Of a DNA stretch of 64,000 bases, positions 12,023 through 21,728 are shown piece after piece; position 1 is the first letter of the stretch; each line of letters starts with the position of its first letter. The DNA lies in contig NZ_RCTZ02000002.1 in NCBI RefSeq assembly GCF_003667315.2, positions 1 through 64,000 of the forward strand. Direction: 5' to 3'. The notes below the pieces were generated by a model, which saw only the letters and a program-made list of their open reading frames with translations, had not been told where the DNA came from and made no database searches. Both the position numbers and the translations under genes were made by a program. This stretch comes from Tropicibacter alexandrii. GTDB lineage: Bacteria; Pseudomonadota; Alphaproteobacteria; Rhodobacterales; Rhodobacteraceae.

Positions 12023-12994
12023 ATGAAGGCACCCACCCTTGCAGCGGGACTTTTCCTTGCAACCCAGGCTTCGGCCCAGACGCTGACCGTCTACGCGCCG
12101 GATTACTTTACGTCCGAATGGGGTCCCGGCCCGCGGATCGAGGAGCTGTTCGAGGCGCAATGCGCCTGCGAATTGGAGTTCAAACCCGGCGACCTGCTGC
12201 CGCGCCTGATGCTCGAAGGGGATCGAACCGAGGCCGACGTGGTCATTGGCCTGAACACCGATGTCACGAAAAAGGCGCGCGAAAGCGGGCTGTTCGCACC
12301 GCATGGCGTGGACCTGTCCGGGCTGACCTTGCCGATCGAGTGGACCGACGATGTCTTCCTGCCGTTCAACTACGGCCACACCGCCTTTGTCTATGACACC
12401 ACCCGCCTCGACGCGCCCGCGTCGTTCGATGCCTTGCTGAATGCGCCCGACGATCTGCGGCTGGTGATTCAGGACCCGCGCTCGTCGATTTCCGGCCTCG
12501 CGCTGGTGCTGTGGGTGCAGTCGGTCTATGGCGACAAGGCGCAGGAAGCGTGGGAAAAGCTGGCGCCGAAAATCGTCACAGTGACCAAGGGCTGGTCGGA
12601 ATCCTATGGCCTGTTCACCGATGGCGAGGCGGACATGGTGCTGTCCTACACGACCTCGCCCGCCTACCATATCATCGCCGAAGACGACGAGACGAAGAAG
12701 GCCGCGATCTTCCCCGAGGGGCATTATTTCATGGTCGAACTGGCCGCCAAGGTGGCCAGCACCGACGAACCTGAACTGGCGCAGCAATTCATGGATTTCA
12801 TCCTGAGCCATGATTTCCAGTCGATGATCGCGACCGGCAATTGGTCGATCCCGGCGGCGCTGGACAAATCCGAATGGCCCGAAGGGTTCCAGAAACTCGA
12901 CTTGCCGGACACGGTGCTGTTCTACTCCGAGGATGAAGCCGCCGCCCTGCGCGATCAGGCCATCGAAGCATGGCGCGCCGGTCTTTCGCAATAA
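12023..12994 (+). CDS. thiB: Thiamine ABC transporter substrate-binding protein
   Basis: A 323-residue periplasmic protein with a Sec signal (MKAPTLAAGLFLATQASAQ). It shows the ThiB pattern: LTVYAPDYFTSEWGPGPRIE, a GLNTD loop, FLPFNYGHTAFVYD, and the late NWSIPAAL motif. GGAGG at 12013 precedes ATG 12023. It is the first gene of the riboswitch-controlled thiBPQ operon, delivering thiamine or its phosphates to the ThiPQ importer. Its 3' end overlaps thiP by 25 nt, indicating translational coupling. Confidence 0.96.
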   Translation: MKAPTLAAGLFLATQASAQTLTVYAPDYFTSEWGPGPRIEELFEAQCACELEFKPGDLLPRLMLEGDRTEADVVIGLNTDVTKKARESGLFAPHGVDLSGLTLPIEWTDDVFLPFNYGHTAFVYDTTRLDAPASFDALLNAPDDLRLVIQDPRSSISGLALVLWVQSVYGDKAQEAWEKLAPKIVTVTKGWSESYGLFTDGEADMVLSYTTSPAYHIIAEDDETKKAAIFPEGHYFMVELAAKVASTDEPELAQQFMDFILSHDFQSMIATGNWSIPAALDKSEWPEGFQKLDLPDTVLFYSEDEAAALRDQAIEAWRAGLSQ

Positions 12995-14487
12995 TCGCCG
13001 GATTGGCCCTGGCGGCGTGTACGCTGGGGCCGATCCTTGCCGTGCTGGTGCGCGCCGGGGGCTTTGGCCAGATCTCGGCTGCGGATTGGCAGGCGGTCCG
13101 GTTCACGCTGGTGCAGGCGGCGCTTTCGGCTGGGTTCAGTGTCGCGTGCGGCTGGCCGGTGGCGCGGGCGCTGGCGCGCAGGCGCTTTCCCGGGCGCGGC
13201 CTGCTGGTGACACTGATGGGCGCGCCCTTCATCCTGCCTGTGATCGTCGCAGTGATGGGCTTGATCGCTGTCTTTGGCCAGAACGGGTTGGTCAATGCGG
13301 GGCTGGGGGCGCTCGGCCTGCCCAAGCTGGACATTTACGGGTTGCACGGCGTGGTGCTGGCGCATGTCTTCTTCAACCTGCCGCTGGCCACGCGGATGAT
13401 GCTTCAAGCCGAACTGGCGATCCCGTCCGAGCGGTTCCGCCTTGCGGCGTCGCTGGGGCTGACCCCGCGCGCCTATTTCCGGCTGATCGAATGGCCCCTG
13501 ATCCTGCGCATCGCGCCGGGGGCCTTTGCGGTGATCTTCGTCATCTGCCTGACCTCCTTCGCGGTGGCGTTGACCTTGGGCGGTGGGCCAAGGGCGACGA
13601 CCGTGGAACTGGCGATCTTTCAGGCGATGCGTTTCGAGTTCGATCTGGGCCGCGCGGCGATGCTGTCACTGATCCAGCTTGCTTTGGCCCTGTCGGCGGG
13701 CTTGGTTGCGTTGAAACTGTCGCGCTGGGACGGGTTCGGCTTGGGCCGAGGCCGTGCGGTGGCGCGCTGGGATGGGCGTGGCCGCTTGGGGCGCAGTATC
13801 GACGGGCTGGCGGTGATGCTGGCGGCGGCGTTCCTGCTGGTGCCGCTGGGCGCGGTGATCTGGAAGGGCCTGCCGGGCTTGGCCTTGCTGGGGTCCGACA
13901 CGGCACGCGCGGCGCTGCATTCGCTGATGGTGGCGCTGGGATCGACGGCTTTGTGCCTGGCTTGGGCCTTGCCGCTGGCCACGCGAAGGGGCGAGCTATG
14001 GGCGCTCAGCGCGATTGCGCTGTCGCCGCTGGTGCTGGGGGCGGGGCTGTTCCTGCTGCTGCGGCCTTGGGTCAATCCGCTGGATTGGGCCTTGCCGGTG
14101 ACGGGGCTGGTCAACGCGCTGATGGCGCTGCCCTTCGCGCTGCGCATCCTGCGCCCCGAAGCCGAGGCCGTGACGCGCGATTTCGGCCGCCTGCGGGCCA
14201 CGCTGCGCCTGACGTCATGGGCATGGTTCCGGCTGGTCTGGCTGCCGCGCTTGCGCCGCCCGTTGGGCTTTGCTGGGGGGCTGACGGCGGCCTTGGCGAT
14301 GGGCGATCTGGGCGTGATCGCGCTGTTTGCGGACCCGGACCGGGTGACGCTGCCCTTGCAGGTCTACCGCCTGATGGGCGCCTACCGGATGGAGGCCGCC
14401 GCGGGCGCGGCGCTATTGTTGCTGATGTGCAGCCTCGCGCTGTTCTGGCTGTTCGACAGGGGAGGGCGCGTCGGTGCTGACGTTTGA
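12970..14487 (+). CDS. thiP: Thiamine ABC transporter permease
   Basis: A 505-residue polytopic membrane protein with two fused binding-protein-dependent permease halves, as in ThiP. Each half has an EAA-type loop for the ATPase (near residues 151-172, ERFRLAASLGLTPRAYFRLI, and a degenerate second copy near 410). About twelve membrane spans are visible. It starts inside thiB and overlaps thiQ by 14 nt, so the three genes are tightly coupled. Confidence 0.95.
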   Translation: MARRSFAIIAGLALAACTLGPILAVLVRAGGFGQISAADWQAVRFTLVQAALSAGFSVACGWPVARALARRRFPGRGLLVTLMGAPFILPVIVAVMGLIAVFGQNGLVNAGLGALGLPKLDIYGLHGVVLAHVFFNLPLATRMMLQAELAIPSERFRLAASLGLTPRAYFRLIEWPLILRIAPGAFAVIFVICLTSFAVALTLGGGPRATTVELAIFQAMRFEFDLGRAAMLSLIQLALALSAGLVALKLSRWDGFGLGRGRAVARWDGRGRLGRSIDGLAVMLAAAFLLVPLGAVIWKGLPGLALLGSDTARAALHSLMVALGSTALCLAWALPLATRRGELWALSAIALSPLVLGAGLFLLLRPWVNPLDWALPVTGLVNALMALPFALRILRPEAEAVTRDFGRLRATLRLTSWAWFRLVWLPRLRRPLGFAGGLTAALAMGDLGVIALFADPDRVTLPLQVYRLMGAYRMEAAAGAALLLLMCSLALFWLFDRGGRVGADV

Positions 14488-15160
14488 CAAGGTCGCCGTG
14501 GCGATGGACCAAGGCGCGCTGAACGCAGATTTCTCGGTGCAGGCGGGGCGCCGCGTGGCTGTGCTGGGCCCGTCGGGGGCCGGGAAATCGACCTTGCTGG
14601 ATGCGGTGGCGGGGTTCAGGCGGATCGACAGTGGAGCATTGTCATGGGCTGGCACCGAGATCACGCAACGCGCGCCCGAGCAGCGCCCGGTCTCGATCCT
14701 GTTTCAGGACGGGAACCTGTTCCCGCATTTGAGCGTGGCGCGCAACCTCGGGCTGGCTTTGCGACCCGACGGAGGGCGCGCCGATGCCCGCAAGGTCGAG
14801 GACGCATTGGAGCGGGTCGGCCTTGGCGGCTATGGCGCGCGGATGCCGGGCACGCTGTCCGGCGGCCAGCAGGGGCGCGCGGCACTGGCGCGGGTTTTGT
14901 TGATGGCGCGGCCGGTGATCTTGCTGGATGAGCCGTTTGCTGCCCTTGGGCCAGCGCTCAAGGCCGAGATGCTGGCGCTGGTTTCGGAGGTCGCGGACCG
15001 GTTGGGGGCGCTGGTCATGATGGTGACGCATGACCCGCGCGACGCCCAACGCTTTGCCGACGATGTGGTTCTGGTGGCGGAGGGCGTGGCGCAGGCGCCT
15101 GTGGCGTGCGACCTGTTCTTTGCCGACCCGCCAAAGGCGTTTCGGGCCTATCTGGGGTAG
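14474..15160 (+). CDS. thiQ: Thiamine ABC transporter ATP-binding protein
   Basis: A 228-residue ABC ATPase with Walker A GPSGAGKST (near residue 34), a Q-loop (FQDGNLFPHL), the signature LSGGQQGR (near 133), Walker B VILLDEPFAALG and the H-loop VTHD. The start is GTG at 14474, overlapping thiP. It powers thiamine import. The stop codon lies inside a palindromic element, and a bidirectional terminator follows. Confidence 0.95.
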   Translation: MLTFDKVAVAMDQGALNADFSVQAGRRVAVLGPSGAGKSTLLDAVAGFRRIDSGALSWAGTEITQRAPEQRPVSILFQDGNLFPHLSVARNLGLALRPDGGRADARKVEDALERVGLGGYGARMPGTLSGGQQGRAALARVLLMARPVILLDEPFAALGPALKAEMLALVSEVADRLGALVMMVTHDPRDAQRFADDVVLVAEGVAQAPVACDLFFADPPKAFRAYLG

Positions 15161-15182
15161 GATAGGTGATCACCCATCCTAC
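15157..15182. repeat. Palindrome spanning the thiQ stop codon
   Basis: A 26-bp near-perfect palindrome centred on TGATCA, with GTAGGAT/ATCCTAC ends and one mismatch, includes the thiQ TAG. It may be a dispersed palindromic repeat or a second RNA hairpin upstream of the terminator. Confidence 0.55.
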
Positions 15183-15198
15183 TTTGAGCCGCGCAACG

Positions 15199-15226
15199 AA
15201 AAAGCCCCGCCAATGGCGGGGCTTTT
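15199..15226. terminator. Bidirectional terminator between thiQ and petC
   Basis: An 11-bp stem (AAAGCCCCGCC 15201-15211 / GGCGGGGCTTT 15215-15225) with an AAT loop is flanked by A and T tracts, so it can stop transcription from both converging operons. Confidence 0.85.
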
Positions 15227-15244
15227 CCGTGTCATCGGGTCAGA

Positions 15245-16033
15245 TCAGTGACCGGGGTGTTTGATCGGGCGCCAGATGCGCTTGTTCACGAGGTACAGCA
15301 GCGCCGACAGCACGACGAGGAAGAACACGCCCACGAAACCGGCCTGCTTGCGGGCCATCATCTTGGGCTCTGCCGTCCACATCAGGAAGGCCGACACGTC
15401 CTGTGCCATGTGGTGCACCGAGTTGTCGTGACCATCGTCGAACTCGACCAGCTCGTCCGACAGCGGCGGCGCCATGGAAATCCAGCCGCCCGGGAAGGCG
15501 TGGTTTTCGTACAGCGTGGTGCCTGCCTCGAACTTTTCCTCACCGGTGTAGCCGGTCAGCAGCGATGCGATGTACTCCGCGCCGCCCATGCCCTTGACGA
15601 ACTGGTTGATGCCGAGGCCGTAGGGGCCGTGGAAACCGGCACGGGCCTTGGCCATCAACGACAGGTCGGGCGCGCCGACGCCGTTGTTTTCCGGGAAATG
15701 GTCGGTCGGACGCGCCGGGCGGAAATCGTCGAGTTCCTCGTCGAACACTTCGAAGTTCTGCTCGGCATAGGCGCGCACCTCGTCCTCGGTGAAGCCGGGG
15801 CCGCCATCTTCGGCCAGCGAGCGGATCGGCACGAACTTCAGACCGTGACAGGCCGCGCAGACCTCGGTGTAGACCTTCAGACCGCGTTGCAGCTGCATCT
15901 GGTCATAGGTGCCGAACGGGCCCTCGAACGAGAAATCGAAATCCTCGACATGGGCTTCGCCACCGGCGGCATAGGCCCCGCCTGCAGTCAGGCTGAGGGC
16001 CGTGAGGGCCGAAAGGGCAATTTTCTTGAACAT
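15245..16033 (-). CDS. petC: Cytochrome c1 of the bc1 complex
   Basis: A 262-residue protein with a signal peptide ([22 protein letters not shown]), the heme-c motif CAACH ([17 protein letters not shown]), and a single C-terminal membrane anchor ([21 protein letters not shown]). It is the third gene of petABC and passes electrons from the Rieske centre to soluble or membrane cytochromes c. ATG 16033 was chosen from the signal peptide; the longer frame upstream runs into petB in another frame. The petB stop lies 17 nt upstream. Confidence 0.97.
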   Translation of the reverse strand: MFKKIALSALTALSLTAGGAYAAGGEAHVEDFDFSFEGPFGTYDQMQLQRGLKVYTEVCAACHGLKFVPIRSLAEDGGPGFTEDEVRAYAEQNFEVFDEELDDFRPARPTDHFPENNGVGAPDLSLMAKARAGFHGPYGLGINQFVKGMGGAEYIASLLTGYTGEEKFEAGTTLYENHAFPGGWISMAPPLSDELVEFDDGHDNSVHHMAQDVSAFLMWTAEPKMMARKQAGFVGVFFLVVLSALLYLVNKRIWRPIKHPGH

Positions 16034-16050
16034 TTCAAATGGTCCTTTCT

Positions 16051-17379
16051 TTACTCGGCCGGGGTCGCGTCGGACGACTTGCCGTAATGCGCCTCGAAGT
16101 CTTCTTCGATGGTCGCGGGGCGCGGCAGCGGCTTTTCGATCACGCCCAGCAGCGGCAGGATCACCAGGAAGTAGGCGAACCAGTAGGCCGAGGCGATCAG
16201 CGAGAAGCTGGCATAGGGTTCCTCGGCGGGCATGGCACCCAGCCACATCAGCGCGAAGAAGTCGATGACCAGCAGCCAGAACCACCACTTGAACGAGGGG
16301 CGGTACTTGCCCGAGCGCACCGACGAGGTGTCCAGCCACGGGGCCAGCGCCATCACGGCGATTGCGCCGAACATGGCCAGAACACCGAAGAACTTGGCGT
16401 CGATGATGCCGCCGGTCACGAACGACGCGATCTGCACGACCCAGACTTCGGAGGTGAAGGCACGCAGGATCGCGTAGAACGGCAGGAAGTACCATTCGGG
16501 CACGATGTGCGCGGGCGTCGCCAGCGGGTTGGCCTCGATGTAGTTGTCGGGGTGGCCGAGGTAGTTCGGCATGAAGCCCACGACCGCAAAGAACACGGCG
16601 AGGATCACGGCCAGCGCGAACAGGTCCTTGATCACGTAGTAGGGCCAGAAGGGCACGGTGTCCTTGGCCGCTTCGGCTTTGGACGTGCGGCGCACTTCGA
16701 CACCGGTCGGGTTGTTGTTGCCCGTGGTGTGGAAGGCCCAGATGTGCACGGCCACGAGGCCCGCGATCACGAAGGGCAGCAGGTAGTGCAGCGAGAAGAA
16801 GCGGTTCAGCGTGGCGTTGTCCACCGCCGGTCCGCCCAGCAGCCATGTCTGGATCGGCTCACCGATCAGCGGGATCGCGCCGAACAGGCCGGTGATCACG
16901 GTCGCGCCCCAGAAGGACATCTGACCCCAGGGCAGAACGTAGCCCATGAAGGCGGTGCCCATCATGCACAGGTAGATCAGCATGCCGATGATCCAGGTGA
17001 TCTCGCGCGGGGCCTTGTACGACCCGTAGTAAAGACCCCGGAAAATGTGGGCATAGACGGCGATGAAGAACAGCGAGGCGCCGTTGGCGTGCAGATAGCG
17101 CAGCATGAAGCCGCCGTTCACGTTGCGCATGATGTGCTCGACCGAGGCAAAGGCCAGATCGACATGCGGCGTGTAGTGCATCACCAGCACGATGCCGGTG
17201 ACGATCTGCAGTGCAAGGCAGAAGGTCAGGATGATGCCCCAGATCCACATCCAGTTCAGGTTCTTGGGCGTGGGGATCATAATGGTGTCATAGAGAAGGC
17301 CCACAATGGGGAGACGCTTGTGCAGCCACTTCTCGGCGCCCGAATTGGGCTCGTAATGATCGTGCGGAATACCGGCCAT
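16051..17379 (-). CDS. petB: Cytochrome b of the bc1 complex
   Basis: A 442-residue integral membrane protein beginning [20 protein letters not shown]. It contains the heme-ligating histidine helices (for example [21 protein letters not shown] and [15 protein letters not shown]) and the Qo-site PEWY motif ([16 protein letters not shown]). It carries hemes bL and bH and oxidises ubiquinol. It lies 11 nt after petA and is the middle gene of the operon. The C-terminal extension is usual for the fused bacterial form. Confidence 0.98.
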   Translation of the reverse strand: MAGIPHDHYEPNSGAEKWLHKRLPIVGLLYDTIMIPTPKNLNWMWIWGIILTFCLALQIVTGIVLVMHYTPHVDLAFASVEHIMRNVNGGFMLRYLHANGASLFFIAVYAHIFRGLYYGSYKAPREITWIIGMLIYLCMMGTAFMGYVLPWGQMSFWGATVITGLFGAIPLIGEPIQTWLLGGPAVDNATLNRFFSLHYLLPFVIAGLVAVHIWAFHTTGNNNPTGVEVRRTSKAEAAKDTVPFWPYYVIKDLFALAVILAVFFAVVGFMPNYLGHPDNYIEANPLATPAHIVPEWYFLPFYAILRAFTSEVWVVQIASFVTGGIIDAKFFGVLAMFGAIAVMALAPWLDTSSVRSGKYRPSFKWWFWLLVIDFFALMWLGAMPAEEPYASFSLIASAYWFAYFLVILPLLGVIEKPLPRPATIEEDFEAHYGKSSDATPAE

Positions 17380-17390
17380 GTGCGCGTTCC

Positions 17391-17969
17391 TTATCCCAGC
17401 AGAATGGTGGTTTCGTCGACGAACTCGGCCGGCGGGACCGGCAGGTTCTCGGGTGCCGGACCCTTGCGGATGCGGCCGGCGGTGTCGTAGTGCGAACCGT
17501 GGCAGGGGCAGAACCAGCCGCCACCGACGCCTTCGACGGTGAAGTCGCCGGCATTGCCGATCGGCACGCAGCCAAGGTGCGTACACACGCCCATCATCAC
17601 CAGCCACTGGCCGGTTTCATCTAGCGCGCGGTTGGCGTCCTCGGCATCGGCGGAGGCGTCGAGGTTGGCGTTGCGGGCCAGCGGGTCGACCAGCGCGGAC
17701 ATCTCGACCGAAGCTGCGTCGGCGATCTCTTCCTCGGTGCGGCGGCGGATGAACACCGGCTTGCCGAGCCACTTGACCGTCAGCTGCGTGCCGGTCTCGA
17801 TGCCGGACACGTCGACGCGGATGGTCGACAGCGCGCGCACATCGGCGGAGGGGTTCATCTGGTTGACCAGAGGCCAGATGGCGGCACCGGCTGTGACGGC
17901 GCCCGCGCCCGCTGCGGCGTAGTAGAGGAAATCCCTCCGGGTGCCTTCGTGATCGTCTGCGTGTGACAC
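17391..17969 (-). CDS. petA: Ubiquinol-cytochrome c reductase Rieske iron-sulfur subunit
   Basis: A 192-residue protein with a twin-arginine signal/anchor ([17 protein letters not shown]) and the two Rieske cluster boxes CTHLGC and CPCHGSHYD. The start was placed at GTG 17969 ([14 protein letters not shown]), which has GGAG upstream and matches the usual length; an in-frame ATG at 18086 would add about 39 atypical residues. It accepts electrons from quinol at the Qo site and passes them to cytochrome c1. Confidence 0.95.
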   Translation of the reverse strand: MSHADDHEGTRRDFLYYAAAGAGAVTAGAAIWPLVNQMNPSADVRALSTIRVDVSGIETGTQLTVKWLGKPVFIRRRTEEEIADAASVEMSALVDPLARNANLDASADAEDANRALDETGQWLVMMGVCTHLGCVPIGNAGDFTVEGVGGGWFCPCHGSHYDTAGRIRKGPAPENLPVPPAEFVDETTILLG

Positions 17970-18017
17970 GAGGTTCGCTCCATTGCTAGGGGCCACGAGG
18001 GCCGCAAATACCCAATG

Positions 18018-18036
18018 GTCGCAGAGAGTCTGCGAC
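18018..18036. promoter_or_regulatory. Palindrome upstream of petABC
   Basis: GTCGCAGA-GAG-TCTGCGAC forms a perfect 8-bp inverted repeat about 50 nt upstream of the petA start. It could be an operator or a leader hairpin; no known binding consensus is recognised. Confidence 0.35.
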
Positions 18037-18180
18037 GTTTCCGGGCCGGTATGTAGCGGGGTCCCCTTCACTGGTAAAGCGTCCAAAAGGCCTCACTTCG
18101 CCTTAGCGCGGATGTGTCGCGGTTGAAACGCACCGGTGCGGGGCGTTATCTGGTCCCTGAACTCCAAGGAGATGCCCCCT

Positions 18181-18843
18181 ATGCGGAACCTGATTCTCTC
18201 CACCGCGCTGATTGGCGCCATTGCGGTGCCTGCCGCGGCCGAGGTCGAGCTGTCGATCTATACCGGCTGGCAGACCCTGCCGCACAGCCGTATCTCGGGC
18301 GATCTGCCCGGAGGCTTGGGCAGCTATAACGAACTTGTCGGCTGGGAGGGCAAGTCCTTCTCGGCGCCGCCTTATTACGGCGCGCGTGCCACGTGGTGGC
18401 GGGGCGGCGGCGACTGGGGCTACGGCTTGGAATACACCCATACCAAGGCCTACATGCCCGACGCGACTCAGGCCAAGCTGGGCTTTTCGCGGTTCGAACT
18501 GTCCGATGGTCACAACGTGGCGACGGTCAACGTGATGCGCCGGTTCTCGGACAAGTGGGGCCCGAACCTGACACCTTATGTGGGTGCCGGTCTGGGTCTG
18601 GCCTTTCCGCATGTGGACGCGGTCCACGCGGCGGGTTCGTCGAAGACCTACGGGTTTCAGGTCACAGGGCCCGCGATGCGCCTGACCGCCGGGTCCAGCT
18701 ACAAGCTGAACGACCGTTTCTCGCTGTTTGGCGAGTATCAGTTCACCTACTCGACGAACGAGGGTGAGCTGGACAATGGCGGCAGCTTCAAGACCGACAT
18801 CAAGACAAACGCGATCAATATCGGCGTGTCCTACAGTTTCTGA
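18181..18843 (+). CDS. Outer-membrane beta-barrel protein
   Basis: A 220-residue protein with a signal peptide ([20 protein letters not shown]) followed by alternating amphipathic strands. It ends NIGVSYSF, the terminal aromatic signature recognised by the BAM machinery. The pattern matches small eight-stranded barrels (OmpW/OmpA-like, surface antigen). AGGAG upstream of ATG 18181 fixes the start. It is divergent from petABC and monocistronic. Function unknown. Confidence 0.8.
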   Translation: MRNLILSTALIGAIAVPAAAEVELSIYTGWQTLPHSRISGDLPGGLGSYNELVGWEGKSFSAPPYYGARATWWRGGGDWGYGLEYTHTKAYMPDATQAKLGFSRFELSDGHNVATVNVMRRFSDKWGPNLTPYVGAGLGLAFPHVDAVHAAGSSKTYGFQVTGPAMRLTAGSSYKLNDRFSLFGEYQFTYSTNEGELDNGGSFKTDIKTNAINIGVSYSF

Positions 18844-18879
18844 AACGGGGCGCGGGGAGTAACCCCGCGCTACGTCCTG

Positions 18880-19488
18880 TCAGGCCTGATCAGGGGCCGT
18901 GGCCTGCATCGACGGGCGGTCGGCAAAGGTCGCGTACCAGTCGGCCAGCGCCTCGCGCCCGGTGCGCCAGCTGCGCACGTCGTGGCGGAAATCAAGGTAG
19001 CCCAACGCGCAGGCCAGCGCGATCTGGCCCATGTCCAGCGGCCCGGCAAGGTGGCTCATCCAGCGGGTGTTCACCGCATCGAGCCCACGCGCGACCTTGG
19101 ACCATTGCCCCTCGATCCAGTCCATCGAGACCTTTTCCTGCGGGCGGAATCGTTCCTCGTAGACGATCAGCACGGCGGCATCCATGATGCCATCCGCCGT
19201 CGCCTCCAGCGTCAGCGTGTCCCACAGCCGCCCCTCGGGGTAGAGCCCGGCCTTCGCCCGATCATCGAGATATCGGCAGATCACCCGGCTGTCATAGAGC
19301 GCGGGCCGGTCGGCGCGCATCAGGGCCGGGATCTTGCCCACCGGATTCGCGGCAACCAGCGCGGAATGGGGCGCAAGCGGCGTCGTCGCCACATCAATGA
19401 TCTCGACATCCTTGAGCTGGTCGGTCTCGTGCAGGGTGACCATGACCTTGCGCACGAAGGGCGAGGCGGGGGAGTGCAACAGTTGCAT
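18880..19488 (-). CDS. Glutathione S-transferase family protein
   Basis: A 202-residue protein with an N-terminal thioredoxin-like GST domain (MQLLHSPASPFVRKVMVTLHE, with Ser near residue 8 in the catalytic position). The cis-Pro region GKIPAL and the ALYDSRVICRYLD glutathione-binding segment follow, then an all-helical C-terminal domain. The start at 19488 is the first residue that aligns with the family. It resembles the YfcF/bacterial GST group. Substrate unknown. Confidence 0.9.
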   Translation of the reverse strand: MQLLHSPASPFVRKVMVTLHETDQLKDVEIIDVATTPLAPHSALVAANPVGKIPALMRADRPALYDSRVICRYLDDRAKAGLYPEGRLWDTLTLEATADGIMDAAVLIVYEERFRPQEKVSMDWIEGQWSKVARGLDAVNTRWMSHLAGPLDMGQIALACALGYLDFRHDVRSWRTGREALADWYATFADRPSMQATAPDQA

Positions 19489-19550
19489 GTCTGAACCTTC
19501 GGTTATGTCCGGCCCAAGGTTGCCCGGACGCAGGCAAAGCACAAGCCCAG

Positions 19551-20474
19551 TTACGCCTTCGGGTGACAGGCCTCGTAGACCTTCATCAGGTGGACCTGAT
19601 CGACCGAGGTATAGGCCTGCGTCGTCGACAGCGACGCATGGCCCAAGAGTTCCTGTATCTCGCGCAGGTCACCGCCCGCCGACAGCAGGTGCGTGGCAAA
19701 GCTGTGGCGCATGGCGTGGGGCGTGGCGCTGCTGGGCAGGCCCAGCTGCATCCGGGCCTTTTCGGTGACCTTGGCGACGTGCCGGGCGTTCAGCGTGCCG
19801 CCGCGCGCGCCGCGAAACACCGCCTCGTCGGGCGTCATTGGGAAGGGGCAGAGCGTCAGGTAGGCCTCGACAGCGCGGCGCGCGATGGGCAGGACCGGAA
19901 CGATGCGTTCTTTGTTGCCCTTGCCAAAGATGCGCAGCGTCTCGCCCAGCGGCAGGGCGCGGCCCGTCAGGCCCAGCGCCTCGGAGATGCGCAACCCGCA
20001 ACCATAGAGCAGCGTGACCACGGCGGCATCGCGCGCGCCCTGCCAACTGTCGCGCGATTGCAGCTCGACCGTGCCGATCATCGCGCGGGCGGCGTCTTCG
20101 GTCAGGGGGCGGGGGAGCTTTTTCTGGAATTTCGGCGCGCGGGCGGACAGGACGGCGGTGGGCTCGTAGCCCTGCTTCTCGGCCAGCCAGCGGTAGAAGG
20201 ATTTGACCGCCGACAGCTTGCGCGCGATGGACCGCGCGCTGATGTCTTGCCCGCGCAAATGCGCCATCCAAGCCCGCATCTCCTGCGTGGTCACGCGCGC
20301 CAGCGGCGCGAGGCCCTGCGGCTCGGCGTGGTGTGTTGTCTGGAAGGCGATGAATTCGGCCACATCGGCGCGATAGGCGCTGATCGTGTTCGCGCTGGCA
20401 CCTTTCAAGGCGGAGGCTGCGGCCAGCCAATCGGCCAGCGCATCACGGCATTGCGGGGTCAGAGCCATGGACAT
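19551..20474 (-). CDS. xerC: Tyrosine recombinase XerC
   Basis: A 307-residue site-specific recombinase with an N-terminal SAM-like DNA-binding domain and a C-terminal catalytic domain. The active-site pattern is visible: Arg in GCGLRISEALGL, HAMRHSFATHLL (His and Arg), GHASLSTTQAYT (His and the nucleophilic Tyr). It resolves chromosome dimers at dif with XerD. AGGAG precedes the ATG at 20474. It follows the DUF484 gene by 45 nt, the standard pairing in proteobacteria. Confidence 0.95.
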   Translation of the reverse strand: MSMALTPQCRDALADWLAAASALKGASANTISAYRADVAEFIAFQTTHHAEPQGLAPLARVTTQEMRAWMAHLRGQDISARSIARKLSAVKSFYRWLAEKQGYEPTAVLSARAPKFQKKLPRPLTEDAARAMIGTVELQSRDSWQGARDAAVVTLLYGCGLRISEALGLTGRALPLGETLRIFGKGNKERIVPVLPIARRAVEAYLTLCPFPMTPDEAVFRGARGGTLNARHVAKVTEKARMQLGLPSSATPHAMRHSFATHLLSAGGDLREIQELLGHASLSTTQAYTSVDQVHLMKVYEACHPKA

Positions 20475-20519
20475 GGCGTGTCTCCTGTCAGTTCCCCCCG
20501 GAACGGCAGCAGGAAAGTG

Positions 20520-21227
20520 TCAGGCCAGCCAGCGCCGCATGGCGCGCTCGAACACGCCGGCGAAGAACGCCAGCAGGTCGGTGCCCTGTTGTGGCGTGAA
20601 CTGGTGCGGGTCCTCGGCACCCATGACCAGCAGGCCGGGCAGGCGACCGGGGCCAAAGTCCAGCTTGAGGCACGCCTCGGAGCGCATCCATTCGGCCTTG
20701 TCGCCATAGACGCGGCCATCGCCCTGCTGCAACTGGCGCAGGGTGACTTGGCGCAAGGGGGCCTCGCGCCCGTCGGAAAGATAGCTTTCGACAAAGCCGG
20801 GCTCGGCGACGGACAGCACCTCGCCCAGACGGCGCACGACTTTGTCATTGTCGGATGAGGCCGACTCGAGCACCAGCTTGACCACGTCGACGCGCAGGAT
20901 CTGCGCGACTCCACCGCCCAGATCACGCAGGAAAGGCTCAAATTCCAGCGGGTCGAGCATGCGCAGGATGGCGCGGTGGATCTGGTTGGTGCCAGCGAGG
21001 TTTTCATAGGCGGCGGCGATCACCGAGCGATGGGTGTCTTCGAGCCGGTCCAGCCGGGCCTCAAGCCGTTCCATGGCGATGCCGCGCAGGTCGATGATGT
21101 TGCCGCCCATCGCGCGTTCGTTCGCGGCGATCAGGGCGTGCATCATCTCCTTGTCGTCCAGAATCATGTCCGGACGGGAAATGATGGTTTCGCGGAGGGA
21201 CTCCTCGATGCGCTGGCTGCTGCTCAT
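20520..21227 (-). CDS. DUF484 family protein
   Basis: A 235-residue cytoplasmic protein beginning MSSSQRIEESLRETIISRPDMILDD, typical of DUF484. A helical N-terminus is followed by a GAF-like region (GLLVMGAEDPHQFTPQQGTDLLAFFAGVFERAMRRWL). It is regularly found immediately upstream of xerC, as here, but its role is not established. It is the first gene of the two-gene unit with xerC. Confidence 0.9.
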   Translation of the reverse strand: MSSSQRIEESLRETIISRPDMILDDKEMMHALIAANERAMGGNIIDLRGIAMERLEARLDRLEDTHRSVIAAAYENLAGTNQIHRAILRMLDPLEFEPFLRDLGGGVAQILRVDVVKLVLESASSDNDKVVRRLGEVLSVAEPGFVESYLSDGREAPLRQVTLRQLQQGDGRVYGDKAEWMRSEACLKLDFGPGRLPGLLVMGAEDPHQFTPQQGTDLLAFFAGVFERAMRRWLA

Positions 21228-21410
21228 GGGGTGGTCGATCCTGTAACTGCCCGGCCCGTTTTCGGGCGCTGTTCTCGCTACCCCCTGTTTGGCCGCGTGG
21301 CCCCGTCCGTGTCAAGGAATTCCACCCGGAAGGGCACGATTGATCCCGCCGCCGCGGAGCTTTGGCAACGCCGAAAACTGTGTCAGGGTGGTCGCATAGG
21401 AGGACGTACC

Positions 21411-21728
21411 ATGCCCCAGATCGAAACCAATCCGGAAATGCAGACCGTCATCACGACCTTTGAAACCAGCCCCGGCACCTGTCAGGACCTGCTGGAGGCG
21501 TTGCAAGACGCCTACGCGACGTTCATCAGCCAGCAACCCGGCTTCATCGCTGCCGGGCTGCATGTGAACGATGCGCAAACCCGCATCGCGAATTACTCCC
21601 AATGGCGGCGGCGCGAGGATTTCCAAGCGATGCTGCGCTCGGACGAGATGCGCAAGCGCAACCGCCACATCAATACGCTCTGCCGGACGTTCGAGCCGGT
21701 GATGTACGACGTGGCGGCCACGTTTTAA
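21411..21728 (+). CDS. Antibiotic-biosynthesis-monooxygenase-like (ABM) dimeric alpha-beta barrel protein
   Basis: A 105-residue ferredoxin-like-fold protein (VITTFETSPGTCQDLLEALQ, then a strand/helix pattern and NYSQWRRREDFQAML), typical of small ABM-domain enzymes such as quinol or heme monooxygenases. A perfect AGGAGG lies 7 nt before ATG 21411. Its stop overlaps by 4 nt the stop of the converging regulator gene. Substrate unknown. Confidence 0.8.
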   Translation: MPQIETNPEMQTVITTFETSPGTCQDLLEALQDAYATFISQQPGFIAAGLHVNDAQTRIANYSQWRRREDFQAMLRSDEMRKRNRHINTLCRTFEPVMYDVAATF

